The notes below the pieces were generated by a model. It had not been told where the DNA came from, ran no database searches, and was given only the letters and a program-made list of their open reading frames with translations. This document shows positions 16,733 to 26,953 of a DNA stretch of 64,000 bases, piece after piece. The position numbers and the translations under genes were made by a program. The DNA comes from Rhizobium oryzicola (GTDB lineage: Bacteria > Pseudomonadota > Alphaproteobacteria > Rhizobiales > Rhizobiaceae): NCBI RefSeq assembly GCF_030504645.1, contig NZ_JAUKWQ010000006.1, positions 151,714 through 215,713 of the forward strand, read 5' to 3'. Positions within the stretch are counted from its first letter, which is position 1. Each line of letters starts with the position of its first letter.

Positions 16733-19429
16733 TCATTTCAGATTGAGCAGCCGCTCCAGATAATCACGTTCCATCAGGTTCGGTGTGGCATCTCCACCAT
16801 CCCCTAGGAACTGGCGACCAAGCTTTTCCCGGATCGTTTCCAAAATTTCACGCGCGCGCTGGGCGTCGATAATTTCAGGCACCTTGGGGCCGTTCTGTTC
16901 GATGCCGTCGCCAGTATTATTGCCTTCCTGCAATTGGCGACCCAGCGGATCGCGGCCATTGCCCGGACCATAGCCCTGGCCCTGCTGGCCGGGCTGCCCT
17001 TCGCCCGGTTGTCCCTGGCCCTGGCGCATCGCCTGCATCATCTGGTTCATCATGTTCTGGGCGCCCTGCCGAAGAGCGTTCAGTGCATTGCCCTGGCCTT
17101 CGAGCGCCTGATCGCCACGTCCCTTGTCCAATGCCTTGCCGGCATTGCCCATTTCGCGCTCTGCCTCTCCAAAACCCGGGCTCGGTTGCATGCCGAGTTC
17201 CTTCAGGCCCTTCTGTAATTCCTGCAATTGCTTGCCCAGCGCTTCCTGGCGCTCCTTCAACTGCTTGAGTGCATCGCGCAATTGCTGCTGCGTCATCTGG
17301 TCGGTCGATGGCTGCTGGTTCTGCCCCTGTTGACCATTCTGGCCCTGCTGTTGCTGGCCATTGGGCCCAGTCGGGGGCTGTGTGGGCCGCTGGTCCTCGG
17401 GCCATTGATCCGGGTCGCCGCGCTGCATGCGATCACGAAGGGCCTGATCCAGCTTGAAGGTTTCGTCCAGCAGCTTCTGCTGGTCCTGCATGATCTGGCC
17501 GAGCTTGTCGATCTGCTGGCGCATCTTGCCGTTTTGCTGCTGCTGACCCTGCTGGCCGCGTTGCGGACGTCCCGCCTGCAGGCTGTTCATCATCTGCTGC
17601 AATTGTGAGAGCATCTGCTGGGCCGCAGACCTGTCGCCGGAGCGAGCGAGGTTCTCGATCTGGTCCATCATCTTCTGCAAGTCCTGCTGGCGAAGAATGT
17701 TCTGCGCCTGCATGGATTGCTGAGTCATCGGCGCGTTCTGCATCCGCTGTGCCAGCTCGGCCATATAGTTCTGCATCGCCTCGCGCAGTTCCTTCATCAG
17801 CTTGGCGATTTCCTGGTCCGTTGCGCCGTTTTCCAGCGCCTTGGAAAGCGCCTGCTGTGCGTCACGAAGGCGCTTTTCCGCTTGGGTCAGATTGCCCTCG
17901 TCGATGCCGAGCGCGATCTCCCAGAGATAGGCGGCGGTTTCCTTGAACTGCTCTTCCGTTCTCGCAAGCTTCATGCGTTCCAGCGCGGAGCGGATCAGCA
18001 GGAAGTGCTGCAGATTGGGGATCGTTTCATCCGGGCGTACGGCCAGTGCTTCGTTCAATGCGATCGACTTCGGCATCTGGCGTGTATCGAGGGCAAAGAC
18101 CTGACGCTCTTCCGCAACGGCGGCGGCGAGAGGCTCGTTGAAGCGGCGCGCTGGTAGGATGATCTCCACCGGCGGGCTGCGCCCTTCCTGATTGGCGCCA
18201 TCCTGTGCGACCAGCGTGATGCGCACGCGCTTGCCGGCCAGCGGATGCTCATTCAGGTTGCGGCTGGTTAGCCCCTTGAACTCACGGGCATTTTGCCGGG
18301 GAAGATCCAGTTTGAAATCGGGCAGGGGATAGAGCGGCTTGGCATCGGCTGCCTGCGGTTCCGCAGGCTCGATCAGCGCATAGGCTTTCTGGATGCCGTA
18401 GTCATCCTTGCCATTGAAGGCAATTTCCAGCGCACCATTCGGATTGCGGCGCGGCGGCTTGTCAAAGGCAATTTCCGGCGCCTTGTCCGGGATGACTGTC
18501 AACGTCCATTGCTGGCCTTCGACCTGGAGGCTGCCGCTTTCGGTTGCCTTCATCACGAAGGAGCGGGGGGCTGATGCACTGGCCTGCGCGGTTGCGGCAG
18601 GTGCCTGCTCGGCCTTTGGCGGCGCTATCTCCTGCTGGGCCAGAGGATGTGCCGTCCCGCCATTGGCGGGTGTGAAGGCTACTTTTTCGCCGCCTTCGCC
18701 GCCGCTGATGCGCACGGTCACTTCTGAATATTGTGGAATGCTGACCGGCTTGTCGCCCTGCGGATCGCGGCCGGCGAGCAGTACGGGTGCGCGGCCCGTA
18801 TAACCGGGTGGTGTCACCCAGGCATCGATGCGCAGGCTTGGCCCCGTCCTGGAAGGCTCAGGCGTGGGTGCGAATGCATCCTTCAAGGAGCCACCACCGT
18901 TCGAATAGGAATAGCTGAAGGCAATCACGAACAGCACGACCGGGATGGCGCGCAGCGCATAGCGGTCATGGCGGGCGATGTCCGGCTGCGGCAGGCCTGC
19001 GTCAAGGGCGGCGATGCGCTTGGCCATGCGCAGCTGGTGCTCTTTCCAAAGGGCTCTTGCGAAAGGCGTATCAAATGCCGGTTCGTCTTTCTGCACCGTT
19101 ACTGGCTGGTGCGGCAGGTTGTTGCGGTTTTCCAGCAGATGATCGCCTTCATCTGCTGAGGGCCAACGCATGCGGCCGAGTGGCAGCAGTGAAGACAGGA
19201 AGGCAAAGAGGAACAGGCCCACCACGATCCAGCGCGGTATCTCCGGCAGCGTCCGAAACAGGCCGAACCATGCAAACGCGAAGAACAGGCCGAGGGTACC
19301 GGCTGGAAGCAGCAGCTGCGGCAGAAGCCGCTCCATGAACAAAACGAACCGCGCGACAGACCGCTTCACCGCCACGCGGCGGGCCAGATTGGGATCGGCG
19401 TCGAAAGCGCCCTTTCGGTTGAGGCTCAT
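16733..19429 (-). CDS. TIGR02302-family membrane protein with Gln-rich tail
   Basis: The 898-residue product has two N-terminal membrane helices (LLPQLLLPAGTLGLFFAFAWFG and WIVVGLFLFAFLSSLLPLG), a third near residue 160 (IPVVLFVIAFSYSYS), then a periplasmic beta-rich region. The C-terminal third is heavily biased to Gln, Met and Gly, with stretches such as QQGQNGQQGQNQQ and GQGQPGEGQPGQQGQG, and is predicted to form coiled coil. This layout matches the alphaproteobacterial TIGR02302 low-complexity family, of unknown function. GAGGAGA before the chosen ATG supports it over a GTG 19 codons upstream. Confidence 0.8.
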   Translation of the reverse strand: MSLNRKGAFDADPNLARRVAVKRSVARFVLFMERLLPQLLLPAGTLGLFFAFAWFGLFRTLPEIPRWIVVGLFLFAFLSSLLPLGRMRWPSADEGDHLLENRNNLPHQPVTVQKDEPAFDTPFARALWKEHQLRMAKRIAALDAGLPQPDIARHDRYALRAIPVVLFVIAFSYSYSNGGGSLKDAFAPTPEPSRTGPSLRIDAWVTPPGYTGRAPVLLAGRDPQGDKPVSIPQYSEVTVRISGGEGGEKVAFTPANGGTAHPLAQQEIAPPKAEQAPAATAQASASAPRSFVMKATESGSLQVEGQQWTLTVIPDKAPEIAFDKPPRRNPNGALEIAFNGKDDYGIQKAYALIEPAEPQAADAKPLYPLPDFKLDLPRQNAREFKGLTSRNLNEHPLAGKRVRITLVAQDGANQEGRSPPVEIILPARRFNEPLAAAVAEERQVFALDTRQMPKSIALNEALAVRPDETIPNLQHFLLIRSALERMKLARTEEQFKETAAYLWEIALGIDEGNLTQAEKRLRDAQQALSKALENGATDQEIAKLMKELREAMQNYMAELAQRMQNAPMTQQSMQAQNILRQQDLQKMMDQIENLARSGDRSAAQQMLSQLQQMMNSLQAGRPQRGQQGQQQQNGKMRQQIDKLGQIMQDQQKLLDETFKLDQALRDRMQRGDPDQWPEDQRPTQPPTGPNGQQQQGQNGQQGQNQQPSTDQMTQQQLRDALKQLKERQEALGKQLQELQKGLKELGMQPSPGFGEAEREMGNAGKALDKGRGDQALEGQGNALNALRQGAQNMMNQMMQAMRQGQGQPGEGQPGQQGQGYGPGNGRDPLGRQLQEGNNTGDGIEQNGPKVPEIIDAQRAREILETIREKLGRQFLGDGGDATPNLMERDYLERLLNLK

Positions 19430-19528
19430 GCGGTCCGTCTCCTCTATGGGGGCGTCCACCCATTGCAAGGGCGCATCGCGCAGCACATGCTTGAATGTAA
19501 GATACCAAGCTTTGTGGCGAAGACGAGA

Positions 19529-19557
19529 GCCGAGGGTTGCTTTGCCCTCGGCTTTTT
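19529..19557 (+). terminator. Terminator-like hairpin between lysA and TIGR02302
   Basis: GCCGAGGG and CCCTCGGC pair around an 8-base loop. On the plus strand five T residues follow directly, the form of an intrinsic terminator. On the minus strand, the direction of the flanking genes, the hairpin is followed only by TCTCGTCTT and would terminate less well. No plus-strand gene precedes it. Confidence 0.55.
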
Positions 19558-19590
19558 AGCGATCTGCTGAAAATGTGAACGGAATGGTGG

Positions 19591-20859
19591 TCAGGCCAGC
19601 CAGCCGGGTATGGAATCCAGGCCCAGCAACTCCTCATAGGTGCCACGCGGGCGAATCACATGGAACTGATCGCCCTTGACGAGCACTTCCGGAATCAGCA
19701 GGCGCGTGTTGTAAGTGCTCGATTGCGTCGCGCCATAAGCACCGGCAGAACCGATCGCCAGAAGATCGCCCGGCTTGGGTGCCGCCATTTCCCGATCCAG
19801 CGCCAGATAATCGCCAGTTTCGCAGACCGGTCCAACCACATCGCCCTTGATGCGGGGCGTGTCTGCAGCCGGAAGCACGACGGGGCGTACACCGTGATAG
19901 GCCTCGTAAAGGGTCGGGCGGATCAGGTCGTTCATCGCGCCGTCGACGATGACGAAGGCCTTGTCCGTGGTGTCCTTCACATAGATCACTTCCGTGACCA
20001 TGATGCCGGCATTGCCGACAATCAGGCGGCCGGGCTCCATCACGATGCGGCAATTCAGGCTTTTCAGCTGCGTCTTGACGATATCGGCATAGGCATCCGG
20101 CAAAGGCGGCGGCGAGTTATCCTCACGATAGGGAATGCCGAGACCGCCGCCGACATCGACATGCTCGATCTGATGTCCGTCTGCGCGCAGCGTTTCCACC
20201 AGTTCACGCATCAGACGGAAGGCGTCCTCAAAGGGCTGAAGGTCGCTGATCTGGCTGCCGATATGCATGTCGATGCCGCGCACGGCAATACCGGGCAGCG
20301 TTGCCGCACGCGCATAGACCTCACGGGCACGCTGATAGGAAATGCCGAATTTGTTTTCCTTCTTGCCGGTCGAGATCTTGGCGTGCGTCCGTGCATCGAC
20401 ATCCGGGTTGATGCGGAAGGAGACATGCGCCTTCTTACCCGCACGCTGCGCGCGCAGGTTCAGAACTTCCAGCTCCGGTTCGGACTCGACGTTGAAGCAG
20501 AAAATGCCCGCTTCCAGAGCCAGATCCATTTCAGCGACGGTCTTGCCGACGCCGGAGAACATGATCTTGCTGGCCGGAACGCCTGCGGCCAGCGCACGGC
20601 GCAGTTCACCGCCGGAAACCACGTCCATGCCGGCGCCGAGCTTTGCGAGCGTCTTCAGAACCGCCTGGTTGGAATTGGCCTTGACCGCATAGCAGACCAG
20701 CGCGTCCACATCGGCAAAGGCCTGCGAGAAGACCTTGTAATGGCGCTCTAGCGTGGCGGTGGAGTAGCAATAAAAAGGTGTGCCTACGGCCTTGGCGATT
20801 GCTGGGATAGCTACGTTCTCGGCGTGGAGCACGCCGTCAATATACTGAAAATGGTTCAC
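19591..20859 (-). CDS. lysA: Diaminopimelate decarboxylase
   Basis: The 422-residue product is an alanine-racemase-fold PLP enzyme. K60 in VCYAVKANSNQAVL is the PLP lysine. It has DMHIGSQI, VDVGGGLGIPY, MEPGRLIVGNAG (phosphate binding) and the catalytic cysteine region VCETGDYLALDR. It performs the last step of lysine synthesis, meso-diaminopimelate to lysine. It follows argH and a small lipoprotein gene on the same strand with an 11-base gap to the latter. The lysine-pathway entry enzyme lysC is also in this window. Confidence 0.95.
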   Translation of the reverse strand: MNHFQYIDGVLHAENVAIPAIAKAVGTPFYCYSTATLERHYKVFSQAFADVDALVCYAVKANSNQAVLKTLAKLGAGMDVVSGGELRRALAAGVPASKIMFSGVGKTVAEMDLALEAGIFCFNVESEPELEVLNLRAQRAGKKAHVSFRINPDVDARTHAKISTGKKENKFGISYQRAREVYARAATLPGIAVRGIDMHIGSQISDLQPFEDAFRLMRELVETLRADGHQIEHVDVGGGLGIPYREDNSPPPLPDAYADIVKTQLKSLNCRIVMEPGRLIVGNAGIMVTEVIYVKDTTDKAFVIVDGAMNDLIRPTLYEAYHGVRPVVLPAADTPRIKGDVVGPVCETGDYLALDREMAAPKPGDLLAIGSAGAYGATQSSTYNTRLLIPEVLVKGDQFHVIRPRGTYEELLGLDSIPGWLA

Positions 20860-20870
20860 GTCTGGCTCAA

Positions 20871-21056
20871 TCAGAGAAGGGGGTCGAGGACGAAGGGCTT
20901 GTCCGGAACGGGTGGCGCCGCTTTCGACTTGTGGCGCTGGTTCTGTTCTTCCACCGGCGTGCTCGGTTTGTCCAGCGCGCCTTTGCGGCCGCAGCCGATC
21001 ACGGCCACTCCCGCGATACAGATCACCAGTGTCACGCGGGCAAGCTTCAGCAGCAT
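20871..21056 (-). CDS. lptM: Small lipoprotein, LptM (YifL)-like
   Basis: The 61-residue product starts with a lipoprotein signal peptide (KLARVTLVICIAGVAVIGC). The lipobox cysteine is followed by GRKGALDKP, very close to the CGxKGPLxxP of LptM/YifL. LptM binds the LptD-LptE LPS translocon in E. coli and helps its maturation. GAAGGA lies six bases before the chosen ATG; two earlier in-frame starts are less well placed. Its position between argH and lysA is the one usually seen for this gene family. Confidence 0.75.
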   Translation of the reverse strand: MLLKLARVTLVICIAGVAVIGCGRKGALDKPSTPVEEQNQRHKSKAAPPVPDKPFVLDPLL

Positions 21057-21154
21057 TGTCATTCCTTCGGCGTCAAAACGATCGGACATGTTCATAGCGA
21101 ACTTCAGCGCCCTTGTGCAGTCAATTCTCGTGATCGATCAAGCCATCAGATCGA

Positions 21155-22558
21155 TCAGTTGCGGGCGCGCCACCAGGCGATCTGCTTGCGAACCTCTGAA
21201 GGCGCCGTTCCGCCGAAGCTTGTGCGCGAGGCAACGGACGCGTCCACCGACAGGACATCGAAGATCTTGTCTGTAATGGCTTCATGGATCGACTGGAGAT
21301 CGGCGAGCGTCAGATCAGCCAGATCGCAGCCCTTTTGTTCCGCCATGGCAACTGCACGGCCCGTGACATGGTGAGCATCGCGGAAGGGAAGGCCTGCTTC
21401 ACGCACCAGCCAGTCGGCCAGATCGGTCGCGGTGGAGTAGCCGGAGCCGGCTGCAGCACGCATGCGGTCGGTTCGCACGGTCATGTCGCGCACCATGCCG
21501 GTCATGGCGGCAATCGCCAGTTCCAGGTTCTCGGCCGCGTCGAAGACCTGTTCCTTGTCTTCCTGCATATCCTTGGAATAGGCGAGCGGCAGCCCCTTCA
21601 TGACGGTCAGCAGGGCCACCAGCGAGCCATTGATGCGGCCGGTCTTGGCGCGAACCAGTTCGGCAGCGTCCGGGTTCTTCTTCTGCGGCATGATGGAAGA
21701 GCCGGTCGAGAAGGCGTCCGAGAGGCGGATGAAGCCAAACTGCGGTGTCGACCAGATGACGATCTCTTCGGCGAAGCGTGACAGATGCACGGCGCAGATG
21801 GCGGCGACGGACAGGAACTCCAGCGCGAAGTCGCGGTCGGATACCGTGTCGATGGAATTGCGGGTGGGCTCGCGGAAGCCGAGCGACTGCGCCGTCATGT
21901 GGCGATCGATGGCAAAGCCGGTGCCGGCAAGGGCGGCGGCGCCGATCGGGCTTTCGTCCAGGTGATCGATTGCGTGGCGCACGCGGGCGCGGTCACGGCC
22001 GAACATTTCCACATAGGCCATGCAGTGGTGGCCGAAGGTGACGGGCTGTGCCGTCTGCAGATGGGTAAAGCCCGGCATGACGGATTCCGCATGCTGTTCG
22101 GCCTTGTCGAGCAGCGCGCCGATCAGGTTGGTCAGCAGGGCTTCCGTCTTGGCGAGCTCTTCCTTCACCCAGAGGCGGAAGTCGAGCGCTACTTGGTCGT
22201 TGCGCGAGCGAGCTGTGTGCAGGCGGCCGGCAGCAGGGCCGATCAGGGTTGCCAGGCGTGCTTCGACATTCATGTGAATGTCTTCCAGTTTGCGCGAGAA
22301 CTCGAAACGTCCGGCTTCAATGTCTGACAGGATCGTGTTCAGGCCGTGTACGATCTTGTCTTTATCTTCGGCGGAAATGATGCCCTGCTTAGCCAGCATG
22401 GTTGCATGCGCGATTGAGCCGCGGATATCCTGGGCATAGAGCTTCTTGTCGAAATCGATCGAGGCATTTATCTCCTCCATGATCGCATCCGGCCCGGAAG
22501 CAAAGCGTCCGCCCCACATCTGGTTGGAGGAAACGTTATCCTTCGTGCCGTCTGCCAT
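21155..22558 (-). CDS. argH: Argininosuccinate lyase
   Basis: The 467-residue product carries the fumarase/aspartase superfamily signature [12 protein letters not shown]. It begins [21 protein letters not shown], the standard ArgH N-terminus, and has the [17 protein letters not shown] active-site segment. It splits argininosuccinate to arginine and fumarate. An in-frame 70-residue upstream extension antisense to tlpA was excluded. The start codon lies only 22 bases from the divergent tlpA start, so the two genes have overlapping 5' regions. Confidence 0.95.
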   Translation of the reverse strand: MADGTKDNVSSNQMWGGRFASGPDAIMEEINASIDFDKKLYAQDIRGSIAHATMLAKQGIISAEDKDKIVHGLNTILSDIEAGRFEFSRKLEDIHMNVEARLATLIGPAAGRLHTARSRNDQVALDFRLWVKEELAKTEALLTNLIGALLDKAEQHAESVMPGFTHLQTAQPVTFGHHCMAYVEMFGRDRARVRHAIDHLDESPIGAAALAGTGFAIDRHMTAQSLGFREPTRNSIDTVSDRDFALEFLSVAAICAVHLSRFAEEIVIWSTPQFGFIRLSDAFSTGSSIMPQKKNPDAAELVRAKTGRINGSLVALLTVMKGLPLAYSKDMQEDKEQVFDAAENLELAIAAMTGMVRDMTVRTDRMRAAAGSGYSTATDLADWLVREAGLPFRDAHHVTGRAVAMAEQKGCDLADLTLADLQSIHEAITDKIFDVLSVDASVASRTSFGGTAPSEVRKQIAWWRARN

Positions 22559-22580
22559 TTTGCCCGTCCTGGAGTCGTCG

Positions 22581-23240
22581 ATGTCGAACAAGAGACCGTT
22601 GCGTCTACCGTCCGCCCGCCTGATCATGATTGCCGCCATCGCCGGAATTCTGGCGGGGGCCGTGGCGGTATACGTGAAGGAGGCCGGTTCTGGCAATGGT
22701 GCTGAACTCTCGGATGCGCAGTGTGCCGATAGCGGCAAGCGGGTCGCTTCCGTGGCTGCCCTGGCCAAGGGGGAAATTGCCGCGCTGACGGCGCCACAGA
22801 AGCCGCGCTTGCTTCAGCCGGTCAGCTTCCAGGCTGCCGATGGCCGCACGATCGGGCTTCAGGAATTCAAGGGCAAGACGGTGCTGGTCAACCTCTGGGC
22901 CACCTGGTGCATTCCCTGCCGGGAGGAAATGCCGGCGCTGAACCGCCTTCAGGCGGAAAAGGGCAATCGCAACTTCGAAGTCGTGGCCATCAATATCGAT
23001 ACCGGCTCGGACGAAAAGCCAAAGAATTTTCTGGCCGAGACCGGCGTCGACAGGCTCGGTTTCTACCGGGACAGTTCCATGGGCGTGTTCAACGCTTTCA
23101 AGAAGGAAGGGCTGGCTTTCGGTCTGCCGGTTACCCTCATCCTCGATAAACAGGGCTGCCTGATCGGTTCCATGAATGGCCCGGCCGCCTGGGACAGTCC
23201 CCAGGCGCAGGATTTCATGGCGCAGATTTCATCGCTCTGA
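22581..23240 (+). CDS. tlpA: TlpA-type thiol:disulfide oxidoreductase
   Basis: The 219-residue product has an N-terminal membrane anchor ([19 protein letters not shown]) and a periplasmic thioredoxin-like domain. The redox motif WCIPC places cysteines at 110 and 113. [19 protein letters not shown] and the cis-proline region FGLPVTLIL are typical. An extra cysteine pair partner may be C48. TlpA/CcmG-like proteins reduce apo-cytochrome c or the Cu site of cytochrome oxidase. GGAG lies six bases before the ATG. The 3' end is six bases from hbd. Confidence 0.88.
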   Translation: MSNKRPLRLPSARLIMIAAIAGILAGAVAVYVKEAGSGNGAELSDAQCADSGKRVASVAALAKGEIAALTAPQKPRLLQPVSFQAADGRTIGLQEFKGKTVLVNLWATWCIPCREEMPALNRLQAEKGNRNFEVVAINIDTGSDEKPKNFLAETGVDRLGFYRDSSMGVFNAFKKEGLAFGLPVTLILDKQGCLIGSMNGPAAWDSPQAQDFMAQISSL

Positions 23241-23246
23241 TCGAAA

Positions 23247-24119
23247 TCAGCGGGTCGGAACCGGCGTTTCGCCGCGGTAGTCATAGAAGCCGCGGCCGGA
23301 TTTCCGGCCGAGCCAACCAGCCTCGACATATTTGACCAGCAGCGGGCAGGGACGATACTTGCTGTCCGCCAAGCCATCATGCAGCACCTGCATGATGGAG
23401 AGACAGGTATCGAGCCCAATAAAATCAGCAAGCTGCAACGGCCCCATGGGATGGTTGGCTCCGAGCTTCATGGCGGTGTCGATGGCTTCCACCGATCCGA
23501 CGCCTTCATAGAGCGTGTATATCGCCTCGTTGATCATCGGCAGCAGAATGCGGTTAACGATGAAGGCCGGGAAATCCTCGGCAACGGTGATCGTCTTGTC
23601 GAGAGACGCCACGAATTCCTTGGCGGCGCGGAAGGTGCCGTCCTCAGTTGCGATGCCGCGCACGAGTTCGACAAGCTTCATCACCGGTACTGGGTTCATG
23701 AAGTGGATGCCCATGAAGCGATCCGGGCGATCGGTCGCAGAAGCAAGCCGCGTGATCGACAGCGACGAGGTGTTGGTCGCCAGGATGGCTTCCGGCTTCA
23801 AGACCGGGCAAAGCTGGCTAAAGATCTTGCGCTTCACGCTTTCGTCTTCGGTCGCGGCTTCGATGACCAGATCCACCGGCGCCAGATCCTGCACATTATT
23901 CGTGCCGGAAATGCGGGAAAGGGCTGCCTTGCGATCCTCGTCGGAAAGCTTTCCGTTGGAGACCTGACGGGCAAGATTGCCGTTGATCGTTGCCAGCCCG
24001 GCCTCAATGCGCTCGTTCGAAATATCGTAAAGCGTAACCTTGTATCCGGAAAGGGAAGAGACATGCGCGATGCCGCAGCCCATTTGTCCCGCACCGACTA
24101 TACCGACTGTCTTGATCAT
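23247..24119 (-). CDS. hbdA: 3-hydroxybutyryl-CoA dehydrogenase
   Basis: The 290-residue product has an N-terminal NAD-binding motif, GAGQMG, at residues 9-14, then [15 protein letters not shown], the catalytic [16 protein letters not shown] (His) and the C-terminal [30 protein letters not shown]. This is the monofunctional HAD type. It interconverts 3-hydroxybutyryl-CoA and acetoacetyl-CoA. In several rhizobia, as I recall, it sits directly after etfBA; here a chemoreceptor gene intervenes on the other strand. Confidence 0.9.
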   Translation of the reverse strand: [290 protein letters not shown]

Positions 24120-24413
24120 AATGAATTTTCCCGCCGCCAGGCTTGTTCGTGCATCAGGCGTCATATGGTTCGGCTGGCCCGAAGGGGCTTTGTGATGAAC
24201 GCCGTGTCTACTGTGATAAAGTGCCGTGCAGCAATTTTCCAGCGTTTTTGCTGAGAGCTAAGGCACAAGTGTCCCCCAATGTGAGACAGTGTGCGTTTCC
24301 TTTAGGCATATCTTAAGCCCGCTATCGCACCATGCGCCTTCTGGCAGGGGGGACCTAGAGACTGCCTCCTGTTCAAGTTCTTGGATCGCTAGGATCGACT
24401 AGAGGAAAACGCG

Positions 24414-26876
24414 ATGCGGATCGCAGGTAAACTACCGGTCTTCGTTACAGCCATTACAATCTTGTCCATTGCAGCGGCGAGTTTTGCCGGCTTGGTGAAA
24501 AGTGCTGACGTGGTTCGCGACGAGGTTATCCGCAAACTGGAGGCGACGGCGGATGGTCGCCGGAACGAGGCCGCTCTTTACTTCGAAAACATGGTGACGA
24601 ACCTGCGTGCATTCGCAGGCGTCGCTTCGACGGGGGAAGCTCTCTACAAATTCCGTGGCGACTGGCGCTATCTGGGCGACAAGCCGAAGGAGACCCTGAC
24701 GGGTCGCTACATCACCAATAATCCCAATCCGGCCGGCAAGCGGGCGCTTCTGGATACAGCCCGCGTCGATACCTATGACAGCAATCACGCGAAGTTCCAT
24801 CCGGTCCTGCGCACGGCTCTCGACCAGTACGGCTATTCCGATATCTTCCTGATCGATGGCAAGGGCAACGTTCTCTATACCGTTCAAAAGAACGACGAAT
24901 ATGCCGCCAATATCGCCGACGCGCCCTTGAAGGATACGGCGATCGCAACGGTCTACAAGGCTGTTGCCGAAAGTGAAGACAAGCAGCTTTACGCCTTTTC
25001 GGATTACGTCCTCTACGGCTCCAGCAAGCAACTGACGGCTTTCCTGGCCACGCCGCTCTTCATGGGTGACATCAAGATGGGCGTGCTGGTGGTCGCCATT
25101 CCGGGCAGCCGCATCAATACCATCTTTGCCAACCGTACCGGCCTCGGGCAATCGGGTGAAACCATCCTGGTCAATGAAGCCAGCAAGGTCGTGACAACCT
25201 CACCGCTGGCGGGCGGGCCCGCGCCGCTTGGCAATCCACTGGATGCCGCGGCCATCAAGGATGGTTTGGCCGACAAGACGGCGGCCGGCACGATCACGGG
25301 CTATCGGGATACCAAGAGCTATGCGGCTGCAACGCCTCTGAAATTCGGCGGGCATAAATGGGCAGTCGTCGCGCTGATGGGTGAGGACGAAGCGCTGGCA
25401 AGCCTCGCAGATTTGCGGACAACGATCCTTATGCTCGCGGTTGCGATCGTGGCTGTTGCGGTCGGGGCAGCGATCTTTTTCTCCCGCAGCATCACCCGGC
25501 CGATCCACGATCTGGTCGATTCCATGATGCGTCTTGCCGGGGGTGATACGTCGATCACGTTGAACGGCGAAGCGCGCAAGGATGAGATCGGCGATATGGC
25601 CCGCTCCGTCGCCGTCTTCCGCGATGCCGCAATCGAAAAGGGTCGCCTGCAAAGCGAGGCAGAACACGACCGACACGAAGTGGAGCGCGAGCGCCGCGCC
25701 CGCGAGGCTGCAAGAAATGAGGAAACCGCGCGCCTCCAGCAGGCGGTCGATATTCTCGGTGCGGGTCTACAGCGGCTTGCGTCTGGCGATCTGACAACCA
25801 CCATCGATACCCCCTTCATGGAGGGTCTCGACCGGTTGCGGACTGACTTCAACGAGTCCATCCGCAAGCTGGCCCATACGCTGCAGCAGGTTTCCGCCAA
25901 TACGACGTCCATCAATGGTACAGCGGCTTCCATGAGCGGGGCCACGAGTGATCTGTCGCGCCGTTCCGAACAGCAGGCGGCGGCGATCGAAGAGACCTCG
26001 GCCGTCATCACGCAGATTATGGAGGCGATCCGTACCTCCACCGATCGCGCCGCCAATGCGCGCCAGATGGTGGCCGCAGCAAAGGATTCCACCGAACGTT
26101 CCGGCAAGATTGTCGGTTCCGCAGTCGATGCCATGAGCCGTATCGAGGCGGCGTCCAACGAGATCTCGCAGATCATCAACGTCATCGATGACATCGCCTT
26201 CCAGACCAACCTGCTCGCTCTTAACGCGGGCGTGGAGGCAGCCCGTGCCGGTGAAGCCGGCAAGGGCTTCGCAGTGGTGGCACAGGAAGTTCGGGAGCTT
26301 GCCCAACGTTCGGCCAAAGCCGCCAAGGAAATCAAGGAACTGATCAGCAAATCGGGTGAAGCGGTGAAGACCGGCGTCGGCCTGGTACAGAATACCGGTT
26401 CCGCACTCGGCGATATTGCGGGTCAGGTTCTGCAGATCAATGACCAGATTGCCCTGATTGCGGAAGCCTCGGGGGAACAGTCTGAAAGCGTGCGGGAAAT
26501 CTCGTCTGCCATCCGCCAGATGGAAGATGTGACCCAGCAGAACTCGCAGATGGCCGAGCGCACGGATACAGACATGGCGCGGCTGACGCGCGATGCCCAG
26601 AACCTTTCCGTTCTCGTAGCTCAGTTCCGGCTGAATGATCAGGCGCCGGCGCCGACGCCGAACCTTCATCCGAATACGCCTCTGCCGGTCTCCGCGCCGA
26701 AGGTGACGTCACCATCGTCCTTCACGAAGAAGCCGGTGATCAAGCCTGCGGATCAGACGAATCGCGCTGCGGCATCACCCGCCCGAGCATTGATGGGCAA
26801 GCTGACCGCAGGCCTGAAGGCGTCGCCCGCACCGGCCTCCAACAACAGTTCCGATGCCAACTGGGAAGAATTCTAG
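24414..26876 (+). CDS. Methyl-accepting chemotaxis protein with Cache sensor
   Basis: The 820-residue receptor has TM1 ([19 protein letters not shown]), a roughly 300-residue periplasmic sensor with Cache features ([18 protein letters not shown], then a second [18 protein letters not shown]), TM2 ([20 protein letters not shown]), and HAMP regions before and after residue 400. The cytoplasmic signalling tip is [20 protein letters not shown]. It ends NWEEF, a CheR/CheB docking pentapeptide. The ligand is unknown. The gene is monocistronic, with a 294-base 5' region, and shares a terminator with etfA. Confidence 0.93.
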   Translation: MRIAGKLPVFVTAITILSIAAASFAGLVKSADVVRDEVIRKLEATADGRRNEAALYFENMVTNLRAFAGVASTGEALYKFRGDWRYLGDKPKETLTGRYITNNPNPAGKRALLDTARVDTYDSNHAKFHPVLRTALDQYGYSDIFLIDGKGNVLYTVQKNDEYAANIADAPLKDTAIATVYKAVAESEDKQLYAFSDYVLYGSSKQLTAFLATPLFMGDIKMGVLVVAIPGSRINTIFANRTGLGQSGETILVNEASKVVTTSPLAGGPAPLGNPLDAAAIKDGLADKTAAGTITGYRDTKSYAAATPLKFGGHKWAVVALMGEDEALASLADLRTTILMLAVAIVAVAVGAAIFFSRSITRPIHDLVDSMMRLAGGDTSITLNGEARKDEIGDMARSVAVFRDAAIEKGRLQSEAEHDRHEVERERRAREAARNEETARLQQAVDILGAGLQRLASGDLTTTIDTPFMEGLDRLRTDFNESIRKLAHTLQQVSANTTSINGTAASMSGATSDLSRRSEQQAAAIEETSAVITQIMEAIRTSTDRAANARQMVAAAKDSTERSGKIVGSAVDAMSRIEAASNEISQIINVIDDIAFQTNLLALNAGVEAARAGEAGKGFAVVAQEVRELAQRSAKAAKEIKELISKSGEAVKTGVGLVQNTGSALGDIAGQVLQINDQIALIAEASGEQSESVREISSAIRQMEDVTQQNSQMAERTDTDMARLTRDAQNLSVLVAQFRLNDQAPAPTPNLHPNTPLPVSAPKVTSPSSFTKKPVIKPADQTNRAAASPARALMGKLTAGLKASPAPASNNSSDANWEEF

Positions 26877-26900
26877 CCTTTATTTGCTCGATGAAAAGCA

Positions 26901-26930
26901 GAAGGCCGGCGTCGCGAGACGCCGGCCTTC
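26901..26930. terminator. Shared terminator between chemoreceptor and etfA
   Basis: A perfect 13-base stem, GAAGGCCGGCGTC / GACGCCGGCCTTC, with a GCGA loop lies between two convergent genes. Each side ends in only a short T-rich stretch (CTTCTTGC on plus; TTCTGCTTTTCAT on minus), so it likely serves both strands. Confidence 0.75.
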
Positions 26931-26953
26931 TTGCATCGATTCTTGTCGATCGC

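Noticed and set aside
17000..17700. CRISPR or tandem DNA repeat in the TIGR02302 gene
   Set aside because: The repetitive look comes from Gln/Gly codon runs in a coding region; there are no uniform repeat-spacer units.
19660..20751. A 363-codon plus-strand frame inside lysA
   Set aside because: Antisense to a complete, well-conserved LysA; no ribosome-binding site and no family match.
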